Assembly (NCBI GenBank): GCA_018668195.1
Contig: JABITU010000058.1
Location: 1-14,372 of the forward strand
Source of the DNA: Tateyamaria sp.
GTDB lineage: Bacteria > Pseudomonadota > Alphaproteobacteria > Rhodobacterales > Rhodobacteraceae
Direction: 5' to 3'
DNA length: 14,372 bases
Part shown: positions 6,763 through 13,790 of the stretch, piece after piece
Layout of the letters: each line of letters opens with the position of its first letter
Numbering within the stretch: position 1 is the stretch's first letter
Position numbers and translations under genes: made by a program
Notes under the pieces: generated by a model
The model's database searches: none
Seen by the model: only the letters and a program-made list of their open reading frames with translations
Told to the model about the DNA's origin: nothing

Positions 6763-7685
6763 CCAAAAGGGAACTGGCGCTTTATGGTGGAGTTCTTGTT
6801 CTAATCGGTGCGGCCTGGGGCATGACCCTGCCACTGACAAAGATTGCTGTCAGCACCGGTTACAAACATTTTGGGCTGCTATTTTGGCAGTTGGCCATTG
6901 GTGCGATCGTTATGTCGACGGTGGCTTTGGTGCGGGGCACTCGGCTTAGCATGGGGTGGGCACAGGTTCGTGTTTATGTGATAATCGCACTTATTGGTTC
7001 GATTTTGCCCAACACCGCAAGTTACCAAGCTGCGGTCCATTTGCCGGCCGGCGTGCTGTCAATCTTGCTGTCGATGATTCCAATATGGGCTTTTCCAATT
7101 GCGTTGTTTCTGGCGCTGGATCGATTTGAGTGGCGCCGGTTCATTGGCTTGGCTGTTGGCATGATGGCGGTTTTGATGATCGTTTTGCCGGGGGCGGATA
7201 TGTCTGGTTTTATCCCAGTTTTCTGGGTGTTTATCGGTTTGATCGCTGGATTGTTTTATGCGTTTGAGGGCAATTACGTGGCGCGCTGGGGCACCGCTGG
7301 GCTTGACCCGATACAAGTGCTTTGGGGGGCGTCGATCTTTGGCATGATCGTTACGTTGCCGCTGGCCCTTGGGTCGGGTCAATGGATTGACCCGCGCCCG
7401 CCCTATGGCCCGCCGGATCTGGCGCAAGTCGTCGGCGCTTCGCTGCACGTGACTGCCTATGCTGGTTATGTCTGGCTGGTGGGCCGGGCTGGGCCCGTCT
7501 TTGCTGTGCAGATCAGTTACTTTGTGACCATTTTTGGCATTTTTTGGGCCTGGGTAATTTTGCGCGAGGCCTATCCTGCTTCGGTTTGGTTTGCGCTGGG
7601 GCTGATGCTGCTGGGCATGTACTTAGTGAAGCCGCGCAAACCATCGCTTGAAGCGCGCGCCGCAATAGAGGACAATTGCGTCTGA
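6759..7685 (+). CDS. EamA/DMT-superfamily permease
   Basis: This 308-residue inner-membrane protein has the two-fold EamA repeat of drug/metabolite transporters, with about ten hydrophobic helices. The first repeat begins with GAAWGMTLPLTKIAVSTG (about 17-34), and the second includes FYAFEGNYVARWG (about 166-178) and ends with ILREAYPASVWFALGLMLLG (about 272-291). The C-terminus is a short basic tail. Substrate cannot be predicted; members export amino acids, nucleotides or other metabolites. It starts in ATGA overlap with the phosphoesterase gene, so the two are probably co-translated, and it ends 25 bases before the SLC13 gene. Confidence 0.85.
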   Translation: MTKRELALYGGVLVLIGAAWGMTLPLTKIAVSTGYKHFGLLFWQLAIGAIVMSTVALVRGTRLSMGWAQVRVYVIIALIGSILPNTASYQAAVHLPAGVLSILLSMIPIWAFPIALFLALDRFEWRRFIGLAVGMMAVLMIVLPGADMSGFIPVFWVFIGLIAGLFYAFEGNYVARWGTAGLDPIQVLWGASIFGMIVTLPLALGSGQWIDPRPPYGPPDLAQVVGASLHVTAYAGYVWLVGRAGPVFAVQISYFVTIFGIFWAWVILREAYPASVWFALGLMLLGMYLVKPRKPSLEARAAIEDNCV

Positions 7686-7710
7686 CCTCGGAAAACAAGA
7701 AGTACCGGCC

Positions 7711-9489
7711 ATGGATTTGATCGCTCTTTCTCAGACGGGCAATGCTGTGGTCACGCTGACCGTAGTTTTGCTCATGTTTGTGCTGTTTTTGCGGGAAAGC
7801 TATCCGACCGAAGTGGTTGCAATCGTGGGCGTCGGCTTGCTTTTGGCGTTGGGGGCACTTCCCTATGATGCTGCGTTGACGGTTCTGTCGAACCCGGCAC
7901 CTTGGACGATTGCAGCGATGTTTATCATCATGGGAGCGCTGGTGCGCACCGGCGCGTTGGAGGCGTTCACTGGCATTGCGGACCGACAGGCGCGCACCAA
8001 TCCGATGCTGGCTGTGGCGATGCTGATGGGATTTGTCATCCTGTCATCGGCAATCGTGTCGAATACGCCTGTGGTTGTTGTCATGATCCCTGTCTTTGTT
8101 CAGTTGGCTAAAACGCTTGGTCTGTCCCCGTCCAAGTTTCTGATACCACTCAGCTATGCAGCGATTTTGGGGGGTACATTGACACTGATTGGAACGTCAA
8201 CCAACTTGCTTGTGGATGGGGTTGCACGGGCACAGGGCCTTGCTCCGTTCACCATTTTCGAAGTCACTCCTCTGGGCATCATACTGGTGATATGGGGCAT
8301 GATTTATTTGCGGTTCATTGGGCCGTTATTGCTGCCCGACCGTGACGGCATGGCCGGGCTGCTCAGCGACCGTTCTAGGATGAAGTTCTTTACCGAGGCA
8401 GTGATCCCACCTGACAGCAACCTGATCGGACGCGATGTGCTGGGGGTGCAGCTTTTCAAGCGGGAAGGTGTGCGCCTGATTGACGTGATCCGCGGGGACC
8501 AGTCATTGCGGCGCAATCTGACAGATGTTGCGTTGCAGGTGGGTGACCGGGTGGTTCTGCGAACACAGATGACAGAACTTCTGAGCTTACAGCGCAACAA
8601 GGAGCTCAAACGTCTGGATCAGGTGGGCGCAGTTGAGACGACCACTGTTGAAGTTTTGATCACCCCCGGCTGCAAGATGATCGGCCGCAGTTTGGGCGCG
8701 ATGCGATTGCGGCGGCGTTACGGCGTCTATCCGCTTGCGGTGCATCGGCGCGACCAGAACATCGGCATGCAGCTTGATGAACTCGTGGTGCGTATCGGCG
8801 ATACGCTTCTTCTGGAAGGTGCGCCAGACGACATTCAGCGACTAGCAAGTGATATGGATATGGTGGATGTCTCCAAGCCTTCACAGCGCGCGTTCCGACG
8901 CAGCCATGCGCCCGTTGTCCTTTTGGCGTTGCTGGGCCTTGTTGTGCTGGCCGCGTTTGGCGTGGCACCGATCTTTTTGCTGGCGGTCGTAGCTGTTGCG
9001 ATTGTGCTGGTTACCCGCTGCATTGATGCCGATGAAGCATTTTCCTGTGTTGATGGACGTTTGCTGGCCCTGATTTTTTCGATGCTGGCCATAGGAGCCG
9101 CACTTGATGCATCGGGTGCCGTTGCGCTGATCGTGAACGCGGTTGCGCCGGGTCTTGGGGCTTTGCCACCGTTCCTGATTGTCTGGGCAGTCTATCTGCT
9201 GACGTCAGTGCTGACAGAACTGGTGAGCAACAATGCGGTGGCAGTGGTTGTGACGCCTATTGCCATTGGTCTGGCAGCTGCGCTTGGAATTGATGCACGC
9301 CCATTGGTCGTGGCGGTGATGGTGGCGGCCTCTGCCAGCTTTGCCACCCCCATCGGGTATCAGACCAATATGCTGGTTTATGGCCCTGGTGGCTACAAAT
9401 TCACTGATTTCATGCGTGTGGGTATTCCGCTGAACCTGAGCGTGGGACTTTTGGCTTCGGTCACGATCCCGTTCATCTGGCCGCTTTGA
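7711..9489 (+). CDS. SLC13/DASS-type transporter with two RCK_C (TrkA_C) domains
   Basis: This 592-residue membrane protein is a divalent-anion/Na+ symporter-family carrier (sulfate, carboxylate or similar anion) in which two soluble RCK_C domains split the membrane part. Membrane helices occupy about residues 1-210, two RCK_C domains about 225-300 and 307-388 (each with the IGR...GDTLLL-type pattern), and helices resume at about 400-592. The substrate/Na+ motifs of both repeats are present: VSNTPVVV (116-123) with GTSTN (161-165), and VSNNAVAV (505-512) with TPIGYQTNMLVYGPGGY (546-562). The start at 7711 follows a weak AAGAAG site and is 25 bases after the DMT gene, so it probably belongs to the same transcript. 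A transporter of the same architecture lies convergent just downstream. The anion transported is not deducible. Confidence 0.88.
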   Translation: MDLIALSQTGNAVVTLTVVLLMFVLFLRESYPTEVVAIVGVGLLLALGALPYDAALTVLSNPAPWTIAAMFIIMGALVRTGALEAFTGIADRQARTNPMLAVAMLMGFVILSSAIVSNTPVVVVMIPVFVQLAKTLGLSPSKFLIPLSYAAILGGTLTLIGTSTNLLVDGVARAQGLAPFTIFEVTPLGIILVIWGMIYLRFIGPLLLPDRDGMAGLLSDRSRMKFFTEAVIPPDSNLIGRDVLGVQLFKREGVRLIDVIRGDQSLRRNLTDVALQVGDRVVLRTQMTELLSLQRNKELKRLDQVGAVETTTVEVLITPGCKMIGRSLGAMRLRRRYGVYPLAVHRRDQNIGMQLDELVVRIGDTLLLEGAPDDIQRLASDMDMVDVSKPSQRAFRRSHAPVVLLALLGLVVLAAFGVAPIFLLAVVAVAIVLVTRCIDADEAFSCVDGRLLALIFSMLAIGAALDASGAVALIVNAVAPGLGALPPFLIVWAVYLLTSVLTELVSNNAVAVVVTPIAIGLAAALGIDARPLVVAVMVAASASFATPIGYQTNMLVYGPGGYKFTDFMRVGIPLNLSVGLLASVTIPFIWPL

Positions 9490-9700
9490 ATAGGCAGTCG
9501 GACGCGGGCCATTAATGCGTTGAAATGTTATATGCAACGATAAGTGCGTCTGGGTTTTCGCATAACGCTTTAAATCGCTTCCGGCTTTTGCGTCAGAGCT
9601 GCCGACATTGGGACCTCAAAAGCTGCAGTCGTCCAGAAAAGTATCCTTGCGCGTATTGTCGGCATGATAGCCGCTGCTGAACCTGGCCATCTCGGCCACT
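9490..9700. other. 211-base spacer between convergent SLC13 genes; candidate dispersed repeat
   Basis: No convincing gene is present. On the minus strand, two overlapping frames are both open across about 9575-9690, one reading ARFSSGYHADNTRKDTF and the other RARILFWTTAAFEVPMSA, behaviour more typical of a repeated non-coding element than of a gene. An inverted repeat TGCCGACA (9600-9607) / TGTCGGCA (9657-9664) encloses most of it. No T-rich terminator for either transporter gene is obvious. That this is a genome-wide dispersed repeat is my inference and needs a genome search. Confidence 0.3.
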
Positions 9701-11473
9701 TCACAGCGGCCAAAACACAAGTATTGCGGGGATTGATACAATAACGACGATCGCTTCTAACGGTAGCCCAATTCGCCAATAATCCCCGAAATGGTAACCG
9801 CCGGGGCCAAGTATGAGGGTATTATTCTTGTGACCAATCGGCGTCAAAAACGCCGAGGAGGCAGCGACCGCCACTGCCATCAAAAATGGATCGGGTGACA
9901 CGTTCAGGCTTTGCGCCATCTGAATGCCCACTGGGGCGGCGACGATCGTTGTAGCCGTGTTGTTGAGCACATCTGACAAACTCATTGTGACGATCATCAG
10001 CACCGTTAGCACCGCCCAGGCAGGCATTCCCATGGTCAGCGTGATCAGTGCGCCCGAAATCAGCTCTGTTCCGCCGGAGCTTTCCAGCGCCGCCCCCAGT
10101 GGGATCATCGACCCCAGCAACACCACCACAGGCCATTCAATATGGGTGTAGAGCTCGGCCAAGGGCACGATTTTTGCAAGAACATAAACCACCACCACAA
10201 GGCCCAGTGCCACGGGCAGGTAAATCAGACCAACACTTGCGGCCAGCACAGCAGCCGAAAAAATACCAATCGCGATCCAGACTTTTTCGTCTGCGGTGAC
10301 GGCAAGGCCACGGTCGGCCAGCGGTAGGCAGCCCAGCCACTGAGTGACGTCTGCGCCGGTCTCGCGCGGCACTAGCAAAAGTAAGATGTCGCCGACATTG
10401 ATCTGAGTTTTGCGGATCTGCCGGGTAATTTTTTGCCCCCGGTGGGAGATGCCCAGCAGCACTGTGGATTGCCGCCAACCCAAGCCGACGGATTGGGCCG
10501 TGCGCCCGATCAACCGAGACTGATCGGTGACCACCACTTCGATGACATCTACCCCATCCCCATCAGCCTTAAGCCGTTCCTCGCGCTTGGCATCTGCGAC
10601 GGCTAAAGAAAACGCTGCGCGGAATTCGTCCAGCGCATCCGGTGTCGCCTCAAGCACCAAAGCATCGCCGGCGCGCAGGCGCGCATCGCGTGCGCGGCCA
10701 TAGCGCCGCTTGCTATCTCGGATCAGACCAATGATCGCAACATCTGCCTTTTCTGCCTCTTCTTCAAGATCACGCAACTGTTTGCCAATAAGGCGAGACC
10801 CCTCGGGAACCGTCAGTTCAGCGATGAATTGAGAAATATCATCTGCGCCCAGTTTGCTATCCTCGCGCGCAGGAATCAGCCGCCAGCCTATCAAAGCGAT
10901 AAAGATTAGGCCTGCAATGGCCGTAACTCCGCCGACGGGCGCAAAGTCAAACATTGCAAATGGGGCGCCCAACCGTTCCTCCCGGATGCTGGCGATGATG
11001 ATATTCGGTGGAGTTCCGATCAATGTGACCATGCCACCGAGGATCGTGGCAAAGCTCAGCGGCATTAGGCTAAGCCCAGGGCTGCGCCCGGCCTTGCGCG
11101 CGGTCTGAATGTCGACGGGCATCAACAGCGCGAGCGCGGCCACATTATTCATTAACGCTGATAGGACACCGCCAACAGCCCCCATCAACGTGATGTGGCT
11201 ACCCAGAGACCGGCTGGCATTTACCAACGTGCGTGTGATCAAGAACACGGCCCCCGACCGGACCAGCCCGGCCGATACCACCAGCACCAGCGCAACCACA
11301 AGCGTTGCAGGGTGCCCAAAGCCCGCAAACGCCTGACTGGTGGGTACCACGCCCAGCAACACGCCCGCCATCAATGCCGAAAAAGCCACGATATCGTAGC
11401 GAAACTTGCCCCAAAGCAGAAATGCAAAGACAAGGCCAAAAAGAGCAAACAGGATGATCTGGTCGGTTGTCAT
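9701..11473 (-). CDS. Second SLC13/DASS-type transporter with two RCK_C domains
   Basis: This 590-residue carrier has the same plan as its convergent neighbour: membrane helices (about 1-200), two RCK_C domains (about 215-290 and 308-385), then helices to the C-terminus. Repeat motifs are LMNNVAALALLMP (107-119) with GTPPN (153-157), and LNNTATTIVAAP (503-514) with TPIGHKNNTLILGPGGY (544-560). Both paralogs end in WPL. MNN and GTPPN replace the SNT and GTSTN of the other copy, so the two probably differ in substrate or coupling ion. The frame is open to 11692, but the extra 73 residues are polar and unlike a membrane protein. ATG 11473 gives MTTDQIILFALFGLVFAF, a normal first helix; its ribosome binding site is poor (GCAGGG close upstream). 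The nonsense-interrupted small gene lies 79 bases upstream on the same strand. Substrate is unknown. Confidence 0.87.
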   Translation of the reverse strand: MTTDQIILFALFGLVFAFLLWGKFRYDIVAFSALMAGVLLGVVPTSQAFAGFGHPATLVVALVLVVSAGLVRSGAVFLITRTLVNASRSLGSHITLMGAVGGVLSALMNNVAALALLMPVDIQTARKAGRSPGLSLMPLSFATILGGMVTLIGTPPNIIIASIREERLGAPFAMFDFAPVGGVTAIAGLIFIALIGWRLIPAREDSKLGADDISQFIAELTVPEGSRLIGKQLRDLEEEAEKADVAIIGLIRDSKRRYGRARDARLRAGDALVLEATPDALDEFRAAFSLAVADAKREERLKADGDGVDVIEVVVTDQSRLIGRTAQSVGLGWRQSTVLLGISHRGQKITRQIRKTQINVGDILLLLVPRETGADVTQWLGCLPLADRGLAVTADEKVWIAIGIFSAAVLAASVGLIYLPVALGLVVVVYVLAKIVPLAELYTHIEWPVVVLLGSMIPLGAALESSGGTELISGALITLTMGMPAWAVLTVLMIVTMSLSDVLNNTATTIVAAPVGIQMAQSLNVSPDPFLMAVAVAASSAFLTPIGHKNNTLILGPGGYHFGDYWRIGLPLEAIVVIVSIPAILVFWPL

Positions 11474-11552
11474 GCCCTGCACCCTAGGCGGGTGGGTGGG
11501 GCGTGGCCAGTGTGATTGTTGTTGTGTTGTCGTGCCGTGCCGGTACCCTGAC

Positions 11553-11726
11553 TCACTGGTATGCCGGTTCAGGCAGGAGTGGCCCCTCAGGGCTAATCCA
11601 ATCGTGCAATGTGCTTTTTGCGTGCTCATAGGCCTCGTCGACCTGACTATCCTGAGCCAGGTCATCGTGGTTGTATTGCCCGTTGGTCGCAACGCTAATG
11701 CTCAGTCATTTCGCTGCTTTGGCCAT
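11553..11726 (-). pseudogene. Small 57-codon gene with in-frame TGA at codon 7
   Basis: On the minus strand AGGGGA is followed after five bases by ATG (11726) and the codons for MAKAAK. TGA follows at 11706-11708, after which the same frame continues for 50 codons to a TGA at 11553-11555. The later part looks coding: [35 protein letters not shown] and ISPEGPLLPEPAYQ, with balanced charge and ordinary codons. CGA or TGG changed to TGA would explain the break. The good ribosome binding site upstream of the first ATG suggests that the full frame was once translated. No start codon other than CTG lies just after the stop. I do not recognise the family. Alternatives are a sequencing error, stop readthrough, or chance. 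It is divergent from yebC and upstream of the second SLC13 gene. Confidence 0.45.
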
Positions 11727-11777
11727 ATTATCCCCTGTCATTCACCATGCTCGATAGCGCACGGGCTCTGCACTGCT

Positions 11778-11789
11778 GCACAATTGTGC
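11778..11789. promoter_or_regulatory. Perfect 12-bp palindrome upstream of yebC
   Basis: GCACAATTGTGC reads the same on both strands. It lies eight bases before the predicted -35 box of yebC, and between yebC and the divergent small gene whose start is at 11726. Position and symmetry fit an operator for a dimeric regulator, but no regulator is identified. Confidence 0.4.
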
Positions 11790-11797
11790 GGGCGGGC

Positions 11798-11826
11798 TTG
11801 CCCCCGGTGGCACCGTTGGCCTATAG
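11798..11826 (+). promoter_or_regulatory. Predicted promoter of yebC
   Basis: TTGCCC (11798-11803) and CTATAG (11821-11826) are 17 bases apart, leaving a leader of about 40 bases with AGGAGA (11862-11867) before the yebC ATG. The box pair is similar to that in front of guaD. The evidence is box matching and position only. Confidence 0.4.
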
Positions 11827-11872
11827 CTGCGCGGCGATAACGCTTGGGCACAAACCACCACAGGAGACCCCG

Positions 11873-12619
11873 ATGGCAGGCCACTCGAAATGGGCGAACA
11901 TCCAGCACCGCAAGGGACGTCAGGACAAGATCCGCGCCAAACTGTTTTCCAAACTGTCCAAGGAAATCACTATCGCCGCCAAGATGGGTGACCCCGATCC
12001 CGACAAAAACCCGCGCCTGCGTTTGGCCGTCAAGGAAGCTAAAGGGCAGTCTATGCCCAAGGATAACATTGACCGTGCGATCAAGAAATCCATCGCCGGA
12101 GAGGGCGATGACTACGAAGAAATCCGTTACGAAGGGTACGGCCCTAACGGTGTGGCAGTGATCGTCGAGGCGATGACAGATAACCGCAACCGGACGGCAT
12201 CGACTGTCCGTTCGACCTTTACCAAGAATGGCGGCAATCTGGGCGAGACAGGTAGCGTGGGGTTCATGTTCGACCGCAAGGGCGCCGTGACATACCCGGC
12301 TGCGGTTGGGGATGCCGACACGGTGCTGATGGCGGCCATCGAGGCCGGTGCCGAAGACGTGGAATCAAGCGAGGACGGCCATGTGATCTGGTGCGCGGAC
12401 ACGGACCTTAACGATGTCTCTACCACACTAGAGATTGAACTGGGCGAATCCGACACAGCCAAGCTCATCTGGCGCCCCACCACCACCACCGAACTCGACC
12501 TTGAGGGCATGCAAAAGCTGATGAAGCTGGTGGATGCGCTTGAGGATGATGACGACGTGCAACAGGTCACCACCAACTTCGAGGCCAGCGACGACGTCAT
12601 GGCGCAACTCGACGACTGA
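11873..12619 (+). CDS. yebC: YebC/PmpR/TACO1-family protein
   Basis: This 248-residue cytosolic protein belongs to the highly conserved YebC family. Members have been described both as DNA-binding transcription regulators and, more recently, as ribosome-associated factors that relieve stalling at proline-rich stretches. The diagnostic N-terminus [18 protein letters not shown] is followed by [40 protein letters not shown] (61-72), [14 protein letters not shown] (86-99), TDNRNRTAS (102-110) and [14 protein letters not shown] (120-133). The acidic C-terminal part includes [11 protein letters not shown] 11873 has a strong ribosome binding site (AGGAGA, five-base spacer); the open frame upstream to 11747 is not conserved sequence. 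In many proteobacteria yebC lies beside ruvC; here no ruv gene follows within the window. Confidence 0.95.
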   Translation: MAGHSKWANIQHRKGRQDKIRAKLFSKLSKEITIAAKMGDPDPDKNPRLRLAVKEAKGQSMPKDNIDRAIKKSIAGEGDDYEEIRYEGYGPNGVAVIVEAMTDNRNRTASTVRSTFTKNGGNLGETGSVGFMFDRKGAVTYPAAVGDADTVLMAAIEAGAEDVESSEDGHVIWCADTDLNDVSTTLEIELGESDTAKLIWRPTTTTELDLEGMQKLMKLVDALEDDDDVQQVTTNFEASDDVMAQLDD

Positions 12620-13032
12620 TTTCACCCGTTCGGGCCGTGCAGCCCACGGTCGATGTGCTTTGATGGCCCTGCGTTTGAAGAACGTTTTGTGCTTTGAACT
12701 GTTTGTTGAAGACAACATCTTTTCTTGGGAAGCCTTGGTCATACTGGCATCGGTTGCCCTTTGATTGATCGGTCCACTGGCCTGGTTACGGCAATCTGGC
12801 GACCGCTTTGTCCGGTTCCCCAAGATCCAATGCGATATTACGAAGTGCCAGCGCCAGCGGGTAATACTCCGCCTTTCACCTTCCCCAAAATCGCCTCACC
12901 GGACAGAGAGCGCAGACTGGTGGGCCGAACCGCAGAGTTTGATAAAATCCGCAGCATCCTCGTAAGCCGACATGGGGTGCAAATCAAAAGCAGCACCGGT
13001 GTAACGCTCAGGGTTCAAGGGGGCGGCGGGCC
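12620..13032. other. 413-base region after yebC without a convincing gene; broken coding-like fragments
   Basis: Just after yebC two alternative short hairpins are possible (CCGTG-CAGCC-CACGG at 12635-12649, or GGGC/GCCC), without a T-run, so termination is doubtful. A 33-codon forward frame (12663-12764) begins MALRLKNVLCFELF but has no clear ribosome binding site. Between about 12790 and 13010 the minus strand gives coding-like pieces in different frames, such as AEYYPLALALRNIALDLGE and NPERYTGAAFDLHPMSAYED, separated by stops. This could be a decayed gene on the minus strand, or repeat-derived sequence. I cannot name it. Confidence 0.3.
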
Positions 13033-13236
13033 TTGGCCGATCTGTGCGCCCGGCTGGCCCCTGCTGACCCGTCAGAGCCTTTGTTTGCTGAACTAGTGGC
13101 CGCAGGCTTATGGAAGGAGCGCAAGCGTTTATTTGTACCCTCAGACCTGAACCTTGCGGAATTTGAGCAGATAGCGCGCACATTTCCCCCTGATCCTATG
13201 CCGCGCCTCGCGCCAGAGAAGGGCTCAGGCAGCTAG
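13033..13236 (+). CDS. Hypothetical 67-residue protein, TTG start
   Basis: The frame starts with TTG at 13033, preceded at nine bases by a good AAGGGGG site (13017-13023). No ATG or GTG lies in frame between the TAA at 12943 and this TTG. The product begins LADLCARLAPADPSEPLFAE in codon terms, with KERKRLFVPSDLNLAEFEQ in its centre, and ends in a Pro-rich tail. It is probably soluble, with two amphipathic helices and no membrane segment. No family is recognised. It stops 21 bases before the convergent 85-residue gene. It may also be the 3' end of a longer gene lost by frameshift, given the broken frames upstream. Confidence 0.4.
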   Translation: MADLCARLAPADPSEPLFAELVAAGLWKERKRLFVPSDLNLAEFEQIARTFPPDPMPRLAPEKGSGS

Positions 13237-13257
13237 TGTTCGGCGGTGCCCGAAGCG

Positions 13258-13515
13258 TCAGAACCTGAGCGAACCGCCACCTGAAAACAACGCGCGCACC
13301 CGATGCCCCCAGCTTTGGCCCGGCCCTTCGGGCCAAGGGGGCGTTTGCCGCCGTAAGCGGTGCATCAGGCCCTTGAGCGCGTTTAACCGCGCCCGCGCAG
13401 CGCCACCGCCCGCGCGGCTTTGAACGGACAGGATCTTTTCGTGGGTGTGCAGAGCCGCCTCGATTAGCTCAAGGTCTTGTGCGGTCAGATCAACGTTATG
13501 CGTGTCGTCGAGCAA
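13258..13515 (-). CDS. Hypothetical 85-residue protein, TTG start
   Basis: The product starts MLDDTHNVDLTAQDLELIEA in translated form and continues as a long charged helix (ALHTHEKILSVQSR, RARLNALKGLMHRLRRQ), then a Pro/Gly/Trp tail ending FSGGGSLRF. The N-terminal 55 residues look like a helical hairpin. It has no signal peptide or membrane helix. TTG at 13515 is the only plausible start: an in-frame TAA lies three codons upstream, and AAGGAT lies at nine bases. Codon use is strongly biased to GC-ending codons, unlike the AT-rich sequence just upstream, which supports real coding. A strong nested hairpin (13315-13336) lies inside the coding region. No known family is recognised; a role cannot be stated. 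Confidence 0.65.
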   Translation of the reverse strand: MLDDTHNVDLTAQDLELIEAALHTHEKILSVQSRAGGGAARARLNALKGLMHRLRRQTPPWPEGPGQSWGHRVRALFSGGGSLRF

Positions 13516-13565
13516 CGGTCTTTATCCTTATTATTTTGATCGGTATTTAGGTATTTGGTCAATGT

Positions 13566-13646
13566 ATGGAATACGTCGATGACGAGAATTTAGATCATCG
13601 TGATTTCACCAACTGGTATGACCATTTGGCAAGAGCGCGCCATTAG
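13566..13646 (+). CDS. Possible 26-residue ORF in the lysE upstream region
   Basis: An ATG at 13566 opens a 26-codon frame ending in TAG. It reads MEYVDDENLDHRDF followed by TNWYDHLARARH, a strikingly hydrophilic, protein-like composition for a short random frame. No proper ribosome binding site is visible, and a tandem GGTATTT repeat (13542-13548, 13550-13556) lies just upstream. It could be a small protein, the remnant of a larger gene, or chance. Confidence 0.22.
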   Translation: MEYVDDENLDHRDFTNWYDHLARARH

Positions 13647-13678
13647 AATTGGTCCCACTTAGGGGATGCTTGCGCTGA

Positions 13679-13713
13679 TTGCACCATATTATTGTGCAAA
13701 GCCGCTGTGCAAA
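13679..13713 (+). promoter_or_regulatory. Operator-like repeats upstream of the LysE-family gene
   Basis: TTGCAC (13679-13684) and GTGCAA (13694-13699) form a perfect inverted repeat around an AT-rich nine-base centre (CATATTATT). A third copy, GTGCAAA, follows at 13707-13713, thirteen bases after the previous one. The array lies 78-112 bases before the exporter start. LysE/ArgO exporters are commonly controlled by a LysR-type regulator that binds such dyads, but no regulator gene is in the window, so this link is inference. Confidence 0.45.
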
Positions 13714-13790
13714 AACGGATGGCTTGTAAAGACTTGTCTGCATTCCTCTCAGCATGTAGTGGCGCACAGACACCGTTCAAGGCATTTGAA

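Noticed and set aside
9570..9779. 69-codon minus-strand ORF overlapping the end of the second SLC13 gene
   Set aside because: Half of it is a shadow of the transporter gene, and another frame is equally open in the remainder.
11474..11692. N-terminal extension of the second SLC13 transporter to 11692
   Set aside because: The extra 73 residues are polar and low in structure; the first membrane helix begins right after ATG 11473.
11747..11872. N-terminal extension of yebC to 11747
   Set aside because: MAGHSKW at 11873 is the near-invariant family start and has a strong ribosome binding site.
12896..13183. 95-codon minus-strand ORF as an intact gene
   Set aside because: Its N-terminal half is Pro/Gln/Arg-rich and antisense to a better forward frame; only its end looks coding, so it is treated as a possible remnant.
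13315..13336. Strong TTGGCCC/GGGCCAA hairpin as an intrinsic terminator
   Set aside because: It lies inside the 85-residue coding region and has no T-run on either strand.
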